A DNA stretch of 64,000 bases from Streptomyces sp. DG2A-72 (GTDB lineage: Bacteria; Actinomycetota; Actinomycetes; Streptomycetales; Streptomycetaceae), in contig NZ_JASTLC010000001.1 of assembly GCF_030499575.1 (NCBI RefSeq), positions 6,534,001 through 6,598,000 of the forward strand. Reading direction: 5' to 3'. Made by a program: the position numbers and the translations under genes. The notes below the pieces were generated by a model. It searched no databases. It was not told the DNA's origin and was given only the letters and a program-made list of their open reading frames with translations. Of the stretch, positions 26,659-37,100 are shown piece after piece (the first letter of the stretch is position 1; the number at the start of each line of letters is the position of its first letter).

Positions 26659-29600
26659 ATGCGGGGGCGTACGCGAACGCGTAGACGTGGTACAGCGCTG
26701 GCCTGGATGGTGGCGGTAGCGACCGTCGTGGGAGCGATCCCAGCGACAGCAGCCGCGGCTGCTCCGCCTCGGTCGATGCCGACGGGTGTCGAGGCGGGGG
26801 AGGAAACCGATCCCGCATTGGCGACGACAGAGGATGCTCTGGCCGAGGCGAAACGCTTGGGCAAGAGTGTCGAGGTCGGGTCGCTACGCGGAGAGAGCCG
26901 TGACGTCTATGCCACGCCCGACGGGAATCTGGAGGCGCGTGAGTACCTGCGTCCGGTGCGTGCGCGGGTCGAGGGCAAGTGGCAGCCGGTCGACACCGAG
27001 TTGGTGAAGACCTCGGAGGGGAGCGTGGCCCCGAAAGTGGCCACCGTCGGGCTGGAGTTCTCCGCGGGCGGGGACGCGCGTTTGGTGCGGATGACGAAGG
27101 CGGGGCGCGAACTGGCGCTGTCCTGGCCGGGCAAGCTGCCTGTCCCGGAACTGGACGGCTCGACGGCGACCTACCGGAACGTGCTCCCGGACGTCGACTT
27201 GCGCATGGGCGCGCAGGAGGACGGGTTCACCCAGCTTCTGGTGGTCAAGTCGGCCGAGGCGGCGGCCAGTGAGGAACTGGCCGAGCTGCGGTTGAAGCTG
27301 GGCACGGACGGCATGGAGGTTCGCGAGACGTTCGAAGGCGGGTTGGAAGCGATCGATCAGGGGGCCAAGGGTGCGGTGTTCGAGGCGCCCGAGCCGCTGA
27401 TGTGGGACTCCAGCACGAGGGCCGAGCCGACGGCGGGCACCGCGGCGGCGAAGTCGCTCTCGGCCACCGCGGCGGATGCCGATGGCGAACCGGCGGCCGG
27501 CGAGTCGGGAAAGCTGGCGCCGGTCGGCGTGGACGTCGCGTCCAGCGGCGAGCTGGTCCTGACTCCGGATGCGGATGTGTTGCTGGGCGAGGACACCACG
27601 TATCCGGTGTTCATCGACCCGCAGTGGCACGCGCCGCGGGCGTCGGCGTGGACGATGGCGTCGAAGTACTGGGCGTCGTCGCCGCAGTGGAAGTTCAACG
27701 GTGAGTCCAACGCCGGTATGGGGTACTGCGGCTGGGCGTACTGCCAGCCGCACGACACCAAGCGGCTGTTCTACCGCATTCCGGTCTCGACGTTCGCGGG
27801 CAAGTCCATCCTGTCGGCCGAGTTCGTGGTGCGGAACGTGTGGTCCGCGTCCTGTAACGCGCGCGGGGTGCAGCTGTGGCGGACCAAGGACATCTCCACG
27901 TCGACGACATGGAACAGCCAGGACAACTCCGACTTCTGGATCGATCACCTGAAGACCCAGTCGTTCGCCTACGGCTATGACGGTTGCGCGGCCAAGGACG
28001 CCGAGTTCGACGTCAAAGCGGCGGTGCAGCAGGCGGCGAACGGCAAGTGGTCGACGATGACGTTCGGGATGCGGGCCGGCGACGAGGGTGACGCGTACGG
28101 ATGGAAGCGCTTCTCGGACAAGGCGTTTCTGCGGGTGAAGTACAACCGCCCGCCGTCGCAGATCAGGACCTCACAGCTGGTGATGGACCCGGGCGGCACA
28201 TGTGTGAAGGCCGACAAGATGCGGCGCGTTCGCACGCTGCCGACGCTGCGGGCACTCGGTGTGACCGATCCGGACGGTGATGACGTCTCGGTGCAGTTCA
28301 GGGCCTCGTGGGACGCGGGCGACGGCCGGAAGCCGCACTGGACACCAGGAAAGTCGACGTTCAAGAAGTCCGGCTCCGACTTCTCGCTCAAGCCGTCGAG
28401 GCTGCCGGCGAACAAGACCATCGTGTGGGAGGCGCGGTCCTACGACGGAGCGCAGTGGTCGCCGTGGAGTTCAGTGAACGCAAACGGTTGTTACGTCATG
28501 TATGACACGGGTGTGCCGGCAGGACCGTCGATCACCTCCACGCACTACCCGGCTTCCGATCCGGAAGACCCGGACGACCCCTGGTGGGATGGAGTCGGGC
28601 GCTACGGCGTGTTCACCATTGACTCCGCGTCCTCCGACGTCACCAAGTACTGGTTCGGTGTCAACGGGGACCCCACGAGCAAGCACACGCTGACGACATC
28701 GGGGGGCGGCGCCAAGACGATGAAGTTCATGCCCACCAAACCGGGGCCCAACTTCATCACCGCCCAAGCCTTCGACTCCGCAGGCAATGGCTCGGAGGTG
28801 CGCACCTATTACTTCCGGGTCCGTGCCGGGCAGCCTGACCGGCTCACGTGGGGCCTGGACGAGAGCCCTGGCGCGGACTCGTTCAGCGGCTCGGGCGGTG
28901 CCTGGCCCGCCGATTTGCACGGGGGAGCGACACCAGGAGGTGACGGAGTCACCGGCAACGGGCTGCACTTCGACGGCCTGGACGACCGGGCCGCCACCGT
29001 CTCCCCGGTGCTGAACACCCGCAAGAGCTTCTCGGTGTCCCTGCGGGCCAAGCTCGGCGAGCTCGACCCGTCGCACGGCGCGGTCGCCGTCGCACAGGCC
29101 GGCAGTACGAGGAGCGCGTTCGAGCTGTACTTCTCCCCGTCACGCAACGGATGGGTCTTCGCGCGGCACTCCGCCGATGCCGAGAACGCCACTGCGTCAC
29201 GGGCGATGCAACCGGCCTGCGCCAGCGGTGACACGTCCTGCACGAGCAGCAGGCTGGGGAGGTGGACCCATGTCGTCGGAGTCTTCGACAACCCCAACAG
29301 CCAGGTGAAGCTGTACGTGGACGGCAAACTGGTCGGCACGGCGGCGTACAGCACGCTGTGGGACGCACGCGGCGGCACACTCCTCGGTGCCACCGAGACC
29401 GCCCGCACGCCGAACGGGTTCTTCTCCGGCGATCTGGACGAGGTGCAGATCTTCGACTACCAGCTCACCGGCGCCGATGTCACTCGGCTGCACAGCAAGC
29501 AGCCGGTGGACTCGGGCACCCGCCCGGCCAAGGTGGTCTGGCTGATGGAGGACGATCCGAACGCCACGGCGGTGACGGGCCGCGCCCAGAAGGTGACCGC

Positions 29601-30960
29601 CACTGTGCACGGCCGCCCGGCGTTCGGCGGCGCGGGCGTTGCCGGGACGTCCCTGCACCTGGACGGCTCGGACGACTACGCGACCACCGCGCAGCCGGTG
29701 CTGGATACCTACCAGAGCTTTTCGGTGTCCCTGTGGGCCAGGCTGCCCGCGGACAAGGAGAACCGGGCGATGACCGCCGTCAGCCAGGCCGGTTCCATCA
29801 ACGCGGGATTCGATCTGTACCACTCGTCGGCCCTGGGCGGCTGGGTGTTCGCACGGGAAGAGTCCAACGAGAGCACATCCGCTGTGGTGCGCGCCGAGCA
29901 GAACGCCTGCCCCTCCAGCACCCCCAACTGCGCGGCGGCCCGGCTGGGTCAGTGGTCGCACGTGGTGGGTGTCTACGACTACGACGCCGGGCAGATCCGC
30001 CTCTACGTGGACGGCGTGCTGAAGAGTACGGAGGCGTTCACCACCCCCTGGCTGGCCACCGGCCCGGTCACCCTCGGTCACACTCTCACCCCCGGCGGGC
30101 CAGGGAGTCTCTTCAAGGGTGACCTGGACAAGGTACGCATGTACGACCGGACGATCTCCGATGACGAGGTGCGCCAGCTGTTCAGGCAGAACCCCGTGGT
30201 CAAGGGACGATGGAAGTTCGAGGACGCCTCTGACTCGACACCGCCGACCACGCCCGACGACTCCGCCGAGAAGAGAGCACTGACCCTGGGCGGCGGGGCG
30301 AAGACCGGACTCGGTTGGGTCGACGACGGTGCCCTGGAACTGGACGGCATCAACGACCATGCCGTGACTGCCACGTCCCCCATCGATACGGGTGCCAGCT
30401 TCACGGTCATGGGCTGGGCGCAGTCCGCCGGCGTACCGACCGACAGCGCAGCCGTTCTGAGTGCGCTGGGCGTCTCCAACAGTGCCTTCGCGATTCGGCA
30501 CGTACCGGCGGCGGCAGGCGGGGCGGGTGCCGGGCACTGGCAGGTCTCGATGCCGAACTCTGATGCGGCGGACGCCACGGTAGTGCGCACTGAGAACCAG
30601 CAGTTCTACGACGCTCGAGATTGGAACCATCTGGCGCTCGTGTACGACGGCTTCGCCAGGGAGGCCCGGCTATATGTGAACGGGCAGGAGGAGATCGCCT
30701 GCGCGGACGCGGATGGTGACGGCGAGTCCGACGACGCCACCTGCGCCGATCGGTTCTCGTGGTCCGAGAACGTGCTGTCGTACAAGGCCACGGGCGGACT
30801 GCAGATCGGCCGGGCCAAGACGGCCGGAGCGTGGGGCGAGTACTGGCCCGGCGCCGTCGACGACGTATGGGTTTTCCAGGGGGCGCTCAGCGAATCGCAG
30901 GTCGCCCATCTGTCGCTGGGCATGCCGGGAGTCGCCACCGAAGTACCTGGCACGGACTGA
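26659..30960 (+). CDS. Large secreted LamG-domain protein of the RHS locus
   Basis: A protein of about 1433 residues. It has a twin-arginine-like basic start and signal peptide (ALAWMVAVATVVGAIPATAA). An N-terminal region of about 700 residues is shared with actinobacterial wall-associated RHS partners. Then come three LamG/concanavalin jelly-roll domains at about 725-945, 957-1175 and 1182-1420, each with LYVDGKL-like and WTHVVGV-like blocks. It probably binds sugars or surfaces outside the cell. The start is ATG at 26659 or GTG at 26653. It lies 158 bases before the RHS toxin gene, and such pairs often occur together. Confidence 0.87.
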   Translation: MRGRTRTRRRGTALAWMVAVATVVGAIPATAAAAAPPRSMPTGVEAGEETDPALATTEDALAEAKRLGKSVEVGSLRGESRDVYATPDGNLEAREYLRPVRARVEGKWQPVDTELVKTSEGSVAPKVATVGLEFSAGGDARLVRMTKAGRELALSWPGKLPVPELDGSTATYRNVLPDVDLRMGAQEDGFTQLLVVKSAEAAASEELAELRLKLGTDGMEVRETFEGGLEAIDQGAKGAVFEAPEPLMWDSSTRAEPTAGTAAAKSLSATAADADGEPAAGESGKLAPVGVDVASSGELVLTPDADVLLGEDTTYPVFIDPQWHAPRASAWTMASKYWASSPQWKFNGESNAGMGYCGWAYCQPHDTKRLFYRIPVSTFAGKSILSAEFVVRNVWSASCNARGVQLWRTKDISTSTTWNSQDNSDFWIDHLKTQSFAYGYDGCAAKDAEFDVKAAVQQAANGKWSTMTFGMRAGDEGDAYGWKRFSDKAFLRVKYNRPPSQIRTSQLVMDPGGTCVKADKMRRVRTLPTLRALGVTDPDGDDVSVQFRASWDAGDGRKPHWTPGKSTFKKSGSDFSLKPSRLPANKTIVWEARSYDGAQWSPWSSVNANGCYVMYDTGVPAGPSITSTHYPASDPEDPDDPWWDGVGRYGVFTIDSASSDVTKYWFGVNGDPTSKHTLTTSGGGAKTMKFMPTKPGPNFITAQAFDSAGNGSEVRTYYFRVRAGQPDRLTWGLDESPGADSFSGSGGAWPADLHGGATPGGDGVTGNGLHFDGLDDRAATVSPVLNTRKSFSVSLRAKLGELDPSHGAVAVAQAGSTRSAFELYFSPSRNGWVFARHSADAENATASRAMQPACASGDTSCTSSRLGRWTHVVGVFDNPNSQVKLYVDGKLVGTAAYSTLWDARGGTLLGATETARTPNGFFSGDLDEVQIFDYQLTGADVTRLHSKQPVDSGTRPAKVVWLMEDDPNATAVTGRAQKVTATVHGRPAFGGAGVAGTSLHLDGSDDYATTAQPVLDTYQSFSVSLWARLPADKENRAMTAVSQAGSINAGFDLYHSSALGGWVFAREESNESTSAVVRAEQNACPSSTPNCAAARLGQWSHVVGVYDYDAGQIRLYVDGVLKSTEAFTTPWLATGPVTLGHTLTPGGPGSLFKGDLDKVRMYDRTISDDEVRQLFRQNPVVKGRWKFEDASDSTPPTTPDDSAEKRALTLGGGAKTGLGWVDDGALELDGINDHAVTATSPIDTGASFTVMGWAQSAGVPTDSAAVLSALGVSNSAFAIRHVPAAAGGAGAGHWQVSMPNSDAADATVVRTENQQFYDARDWNHLALVYDGFAREARLYVNGQEEIACADADGDGESDDATCADRFSWSENVLSYKATGGLQIGRAKTAGAWGEYWPGAVDDVWVFQGALSESQVAHLSLGMPGVATEVPGTD

Positions 30961-31118
30961 CCGGGAGCGGTGCTGCCCCGTTGCCATCGGCGCATGGGTC
31001 GGTATCGCTTTGCGGCCCGGCTCCGGCACGGGCCGCCCCGACTTCACGACGCTTGCACGCCCCCAGAGCCGCCCGGGCCGATCCCGCGTTGCGGTCGAGA
31101 GTGAATCCGAGGGGAACC

Positions 31119-34100
31119 ATGAGGGATACGGCACACACCGCCCGAGCAGCCCGGTGGAGACGGAAGACCGCACTCGCTTCCGGAATCGTCATGATCGCCA
31201 CGGTGCTCCAGGGAGTCACTGCCCCTGAGAATGCGGGAGCCGTGGCGGACGACGGGCGGGGCCGGCCTGCTCTGCCGAAAGCAGAGCAGGCTGTGGCAGG
31301 TTCCGCTGTGACGAAGCTGCAGCCCCGCACGGTGGAGGGCGGACCGCGCACCCCGCGCATCGCTCCCAAGGCCGAGTGGCCGGTGGCGGGTTCGGGCCGG
31401 GTGACGCTCACTGGAGCACCAGCGGGCGCGAAGGGGGCGAAGACCGCGACACCGGCCAAGGCCGGCGGACTGCCGGTCTCCGTCGGACAGCCCGCGGCCC
31501 TCTCCGCCCGCACGGCCAAGGGGCGCGAGGCCGCGGCCGGTCCCGTGACGGTCCAGCTGGCTGGACGCAAGCAGACACAACAGGCCGCGATCGACGGGCT
31601 GCTCGTGACACTCGTCCCCGAGCGGACGAACTTCACCGACGGCGCCGCCCAGGTGCGTGTCGACTACCGCGACGTCGCGCAGGCGTACGGCGGAGGTTAC
31701 GGCGCCCGCCTCACTCTCTTGCAACTCCCCGCGTGCGTCCTGAAGACACCGGAGCAGGCCAAGTGCCGTACCCGGACGCCGGTCGAGACCGTGAACGACA
31801 CGGAAGGCAGCACGCTCACCGCCCCGTTCGTGCGGCTCAGCGCCGCCCAGCCGACCGTGCTCGCCGCGGTGGCCGACGACAGCGCGGCCACCGGCGACTA
31901 CAAGGCGACGACGCTCGCCCCGTCCTCTACCTGGCAGACCAACCTCAACACCGGTGACTTCGCCTGGTCCTACGGCATGGGCGTCCCCGAGGTGCCCGGC
32001 GGACTGAAGCCGAGCATCGGCCTCGGCTATTCCTCCGGATCGGTCGACGGTCGCACCAGCGAGACCAACAACCAGTCCTCTTGGATCGGCGGCGGCTTCG
32101 ACCTGTGGCCGGGCTACATCGAGCGCCGCTACAAGCCCTGCGCGGACGACGGGGTCGAGAACAGCAACGGCATCAAGCCCGGCGACTTGTGCTGGGGCTA
32201 CGACAACGCCTTCATCAGCTTCAATGGCAAGGGCGGCGAGCTCGTTCCCACCGGCACGGCCGGCGAGTTCAAGCTCCGTCAGGACGACGGCACTCGCATC
32301 GCGCGACTGACCTCCACCGGCCGAGGCAACAACGACGACAACGGCGAGTACTGGCGCCTTACCGACCCCGACGGCGTGCGCTACTACTTCGGCTACAACC
32401 GGCTGCCCGGCTGGGCCGACGGCAAGAAGACCACGGACTCGGCATGGACCACCCCTGTGTTCGGCGACGACACCGACGAGCCGTGCCACGCGACCGCCTT
32501 CGCTGACTCCTGGTGCCAGCAGGCGTGGCGCTGGAACCTCGACTACGTCGTCGACCCGCGCGGCAACGCGATCGCGTACTACTACACCCAGGAGAAGAAC
32601 TCCTACGGCCGCAACCTGAAGGCCGCCGACGACACCCGCTACACCCGAGGTGGCCATCTCGACGAGATCCAGTACGGCCTCAAGTCGTCGTCGATGTACG
32701 GCACGAAGGCGCTCGCGAAGGTCACCTTCACGAACGATGAGCGCTGCCTGCCGAACAACCAGACCACCTGCTCGTCCATCACCTCGGACTCCGCGTACTG
32801 GTACGACACGCCCTGGGACCTCAACTGCGACGACGGCAAGGACTGCGACGAGGGCCGCCTCTCCCCCTCGTTCTGGACCCGCAAGCTCCTCACCGGTGTG
32901 ACCACGCAGGTCCTCGGCGCCAGCGACACCTACCAGAAGGTCGACTCCTGGAAGCTGACCCACCGCTGGGGCATGGCCGATATCGACTACCAGTTGCTTC
33001 TCGACTCGATCCAGCACACGGGCCATACCGCCACGCCCGCGGTCACACTTCCGAAGACCACCTTCGCCTACGACGAGCTCGAGAACCGGCTCGACAAGAC
33101 CGAAGACGGGTTCGCGCCGTTCATCAAGTCCCGGCTGTCGACGATCGCCGACGAGTACGGCGGCCAGATCGACGTCGACTACTCTGCGCCCGCCTGCGAC
33201 TGGGCCGCGCTGCCCACGCCGCAGACCAACACCACCCGCTGCTTTCCGCAGTACATCGGCGGCAGCTCCACGGACGACCCTGAGCGTCAGTGGTTCAACA
33301 AGTACGTCGTCACGTCCGTCACCGCGACCGACCGCACAGGCGGTGCGCCCGACCAGGTCACCGCGTACGAGTACATGGGCCCGGCCGCCTGGCACTACGA
33401 CGATGACGACGGTCTGACCAAGGAGAAGTTCAAGACCTGGTCCCAGTGGCGCGGTTACGGGCACGTGCGCGTCAAGACCGGCGGCCAGGGCGGCGACGTG
33501 GCCCTGAAGTCGCAGGCCAACACGTACTTCCTGCGCGGCATGGACGGCGACCGCGAATCCCCGACCGGCGGCAGCAAGAATGTCAGCGTCACCCTCGGCG
33601 AAGGCGAGGGCGACCCGATCACCGACCACGAGGCGTTCGCCGGCACCGTCTACAAGACCGTCACCTATTCCGGCAATGGCGGCAAGATCCTTGCTAAAAC
33701 CGTGAACCGGCCCTGGCGCCACCAAACCGCGAAGAAGACCCGCGACTGGGGCACAGTCACCGCCAACTTCACCGGCATCGGCCGCGCCAAGTCGTGGACG
33801 TCCCTGGACGACGGGGCGGGAGTGTCCTGGCGGACCGCGTCCACGGCCACCACGCACGACACGGTGGCGGGCCGAGTCATCCAGGTCGACGACTTCGGAG
33901 ACAACTCCACCGCGGCGGACAACCGCTGCACCCGCACCACCTACGCCACCAACAGCACCGGCAACATCCTCAATCTGCCCGCGCGGGTCGAGACGGTCGC
34001 GAAGACCTGCGACGACCCCGTCGACCGTTCCAAGGACGTCATCTCCGACGTCCGCTCGGCCTACGACGGCGGCGCCTACGGAGCGGCTCCGACCAAGGGC

Positions 34101-37100
34101 GACGTCACGGCCACAGCCCTGCTGAAGAAGCACGACGGCACCACGGCCACCTATGTGGAGTCCGGTGCCACGTTCGACGGCTACGGCAGGGTGCACACCA
34201 GCACCGACCTGACGGCGAACGTCACGGTGAAAGGCACGGCCGCGCCAGTGCGCACTGAGCGCAAAGACGGACGGACCACCGTAACGGACCGCACCCCGAC
34301 CACCGGTTTCGTCACGAAGACGACGACGACCACACCGCCGGCCACGGAGGGTGACGCCAGCACCGGGCTGGTCAGCTTCGCCACTCACGATCCGCTGCGG
34401 GGAGTGCCACTGTCCTCGACCGATCCCAACGGCAATGTCACGACCTTCACCTATGACGCGCTCGGCCGGTCCTCGAAGGTCTGGCTTCCGAATCGGCGGA
34501 CCACACTGTCGCCCAGTTACGAGTTCGACTATCTGGTCACGGACGGGCAGCCGGTCTCTGTCGCCACGAAGGCACTCGGCACCAACGGCAGCCAGGTCAC
34601 CGCGTACAGCCTGTACGACGGGTTTCTGCGGCAGCGTCAGACGCAGAAGCCGGGCCCTGACGGCGGACGGCTGCTCTCGGACGTCTTCTACGACGAACGC
34701 GGTCTGACCGCCAAGACCTTCGAGACCTACTACGCCACTGGCGCGCCATCAAGGACGTTGTTCAAGCCTGAGGGCGCGCTCGCGGTCGAGACCCAGACCC
34801 GCGTCACGTATGACGGCATGGGCCGCCCGACCGTGAGCCAGCAGATCGCGGGCAACGGCGACGGCGGCCGGGTGCTCGGCACCACCCGCACCATCTACGG
34901 CGGAGATCGCACCACGGTCATCCCCCCGGAGGGCGGCACAGCAACCACCACAGTCACCGACGCCCGTGGCCGGACGACTGAACTGCGCCAGCACCACGCA
35001 CGTGCCGCGGAAGCCGCATACGACACCACCCGCTACGCCTACACCCCACGCGGCGAACTGGAGAAGCTCACCGACCCGGTCGGCAACATCTGGCGCTACA
35101 CCTACGACCTGCTCGGCAACCTCAAGACGGCCGTCGACCCGGACAAGGGAAACAACTCCACCACCTACGACGACCGTGGCCAGGTGTTGTCCGTCTCTGA
35201 CGACGGGGACACCGACCTGTACTACGCCTACGACGGACTCGGTCGGCAGACCGAACTGCGTGAGAACAGCGCCACCGGCACCCTGCGCGCCAAGTGGGTC
35301 TACGACACCATCAGCGGTGCGAAGGGCCACCTGGCCGAAGCTGTCCGCTATGTCGGCGGCAACGCGTACACCAGCAAGGTCGTCGCTTACGACCGGCTGT
35401 ACCGCGTGCAGCGCTCGACCATGACGATCCCCGCGAGCGAAGGCGCGCTGGCCGGAACGTATCTGTCGGCCACCGCCTACAACGAGGACGGCACGGTGCG
35501 CACGACAGGATTCCCGGCGGCCGGCGCGCTGCCCGCCACCACGGTGGCGTTCACGTACGAGGATCAAACGCTCCGGCCGATCGCGCTCAGCGGCAGCCAG
35601 GGCCTGGACGTCACCACAAGCTACAGCCTGACCGGGAAGCCGCTGCAGTACGAAATCTCCAACGACGGCGGCAAGAAGGCCTGGGCAACCAACAGATACG
35701 AATGGGGCACGCAGCGCTTGGCCACCTCGCGAGTGGACCGCGAGGACGTGCCAGGCGTCGACCGTCAGAACACTTACCGCTACGACCAGGCGGGCAACGT
35801 CCTCTCTGTCTCGGACGTATCCCGCTCCGGCACAGATACGCAGTGCTTCGATTACGACTATCTGCGCCGGATGACCGCGGCCTGGACCCAGTCCACCAGC
35901 ACCTGTGCCGAGGCCCCCAACGGTCAGACGGTCGGTGGCCCCGCGCCGTACTGGCACTCCTACACCTACGACAAGGTCGGCAACCGGCGTACCGAGACCC
36001 TGCACGACATCACGGGTGACACGGCGAAGAACACCGTACGCACCTACGACTACCCCGATCCCGGTAATCCGCGTCCGCACGCGGTTGACACCGTGACCCA
36101 GACCGGGCCGGGCGGAACCGCGCAGGACTCCTACGGCTACGACGTGGTCGGCAACACCGAGACCCGCACCCTCGCGGGTACAACCCAGAAGCTCGACTGG
36201 GATGCCGAAGGACATCTGGCCAAGGTGACCAAGCCGGTCGAGGGAAAGCCGGACGAGGTCACCGAGTACATCTACGACACCGAAGGAAACCGCCTCATCG
36301 CCCGGACGCCAACGGAGTCCACGCTGTACCTGGGCGCCACGGAGATCACCGTGGCCAAGGGCAGCACCACTCAGAAGGCCACCCGCACCCTCGGCGCCGG
36401 CGACGGCCACCAGGCGGTCATCGACAACGACGGCTCGGTCACGTTCACCCTCGCCGACCACCAGGGCTCAGGGCAACTGGCGATCCAAGCCGCGGACCAG
36501 CAGTTGACCCAGCGCCGCACGCTGCCGTTCGGTGATATTCGTGGCACTCGGCCGAGCAGTTGGCCTGGAACCGCCGGATTCCTCGGCGGGACGGACGACT
36601 CCGAGTCGACCGGACTGCAACACCTCGGCGCACGTGAATACGACCCGGCGACCGGCCGGTTCATCTCCGTCGACCCGCTCCTCACCCCAAGCGACCCACA
36701 GGCGCTCAACGGCTACGCCTACAGCAACAACAACCCCCTCACCTTCAGCGACCCCGACGGCCTGCGCTGCATTCACGGCGCGCCCGGCGGCGGAGCGGAC
36801 GGCATCTGCGCCGGCGTCCCGGGCGACACCGACGGCGTCATCAACGCCGACTCGAACAACTGCTCCCGGACGTCGTCCTGTTACGACACAGCCGTCGACA
36901 TGATCAGGGCGTCCAAGCGGGACAGCACCTACGGCAAGAAGCCGATCGTCATCCAGCCCAAGGGCGACTCGGTCACCATCCAGGGCGTCTACATCCCGAC
37001 GCAGGCCGAACTCGTCGAGATCTTCCCCTACTACCACGAGCGCCTGGACTACCAGCACAACCTGGAGAACTGGGCGAGAGCCCGGTGCACGATGACGAAC

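Noticed and set aside
31044..34388. 1114-codon minus-strand frame inside the RHS gene
   Set aside because: The plus-strand frame has YD repeats, signal peptide and ribosome-binding site; the minus frame shows none.
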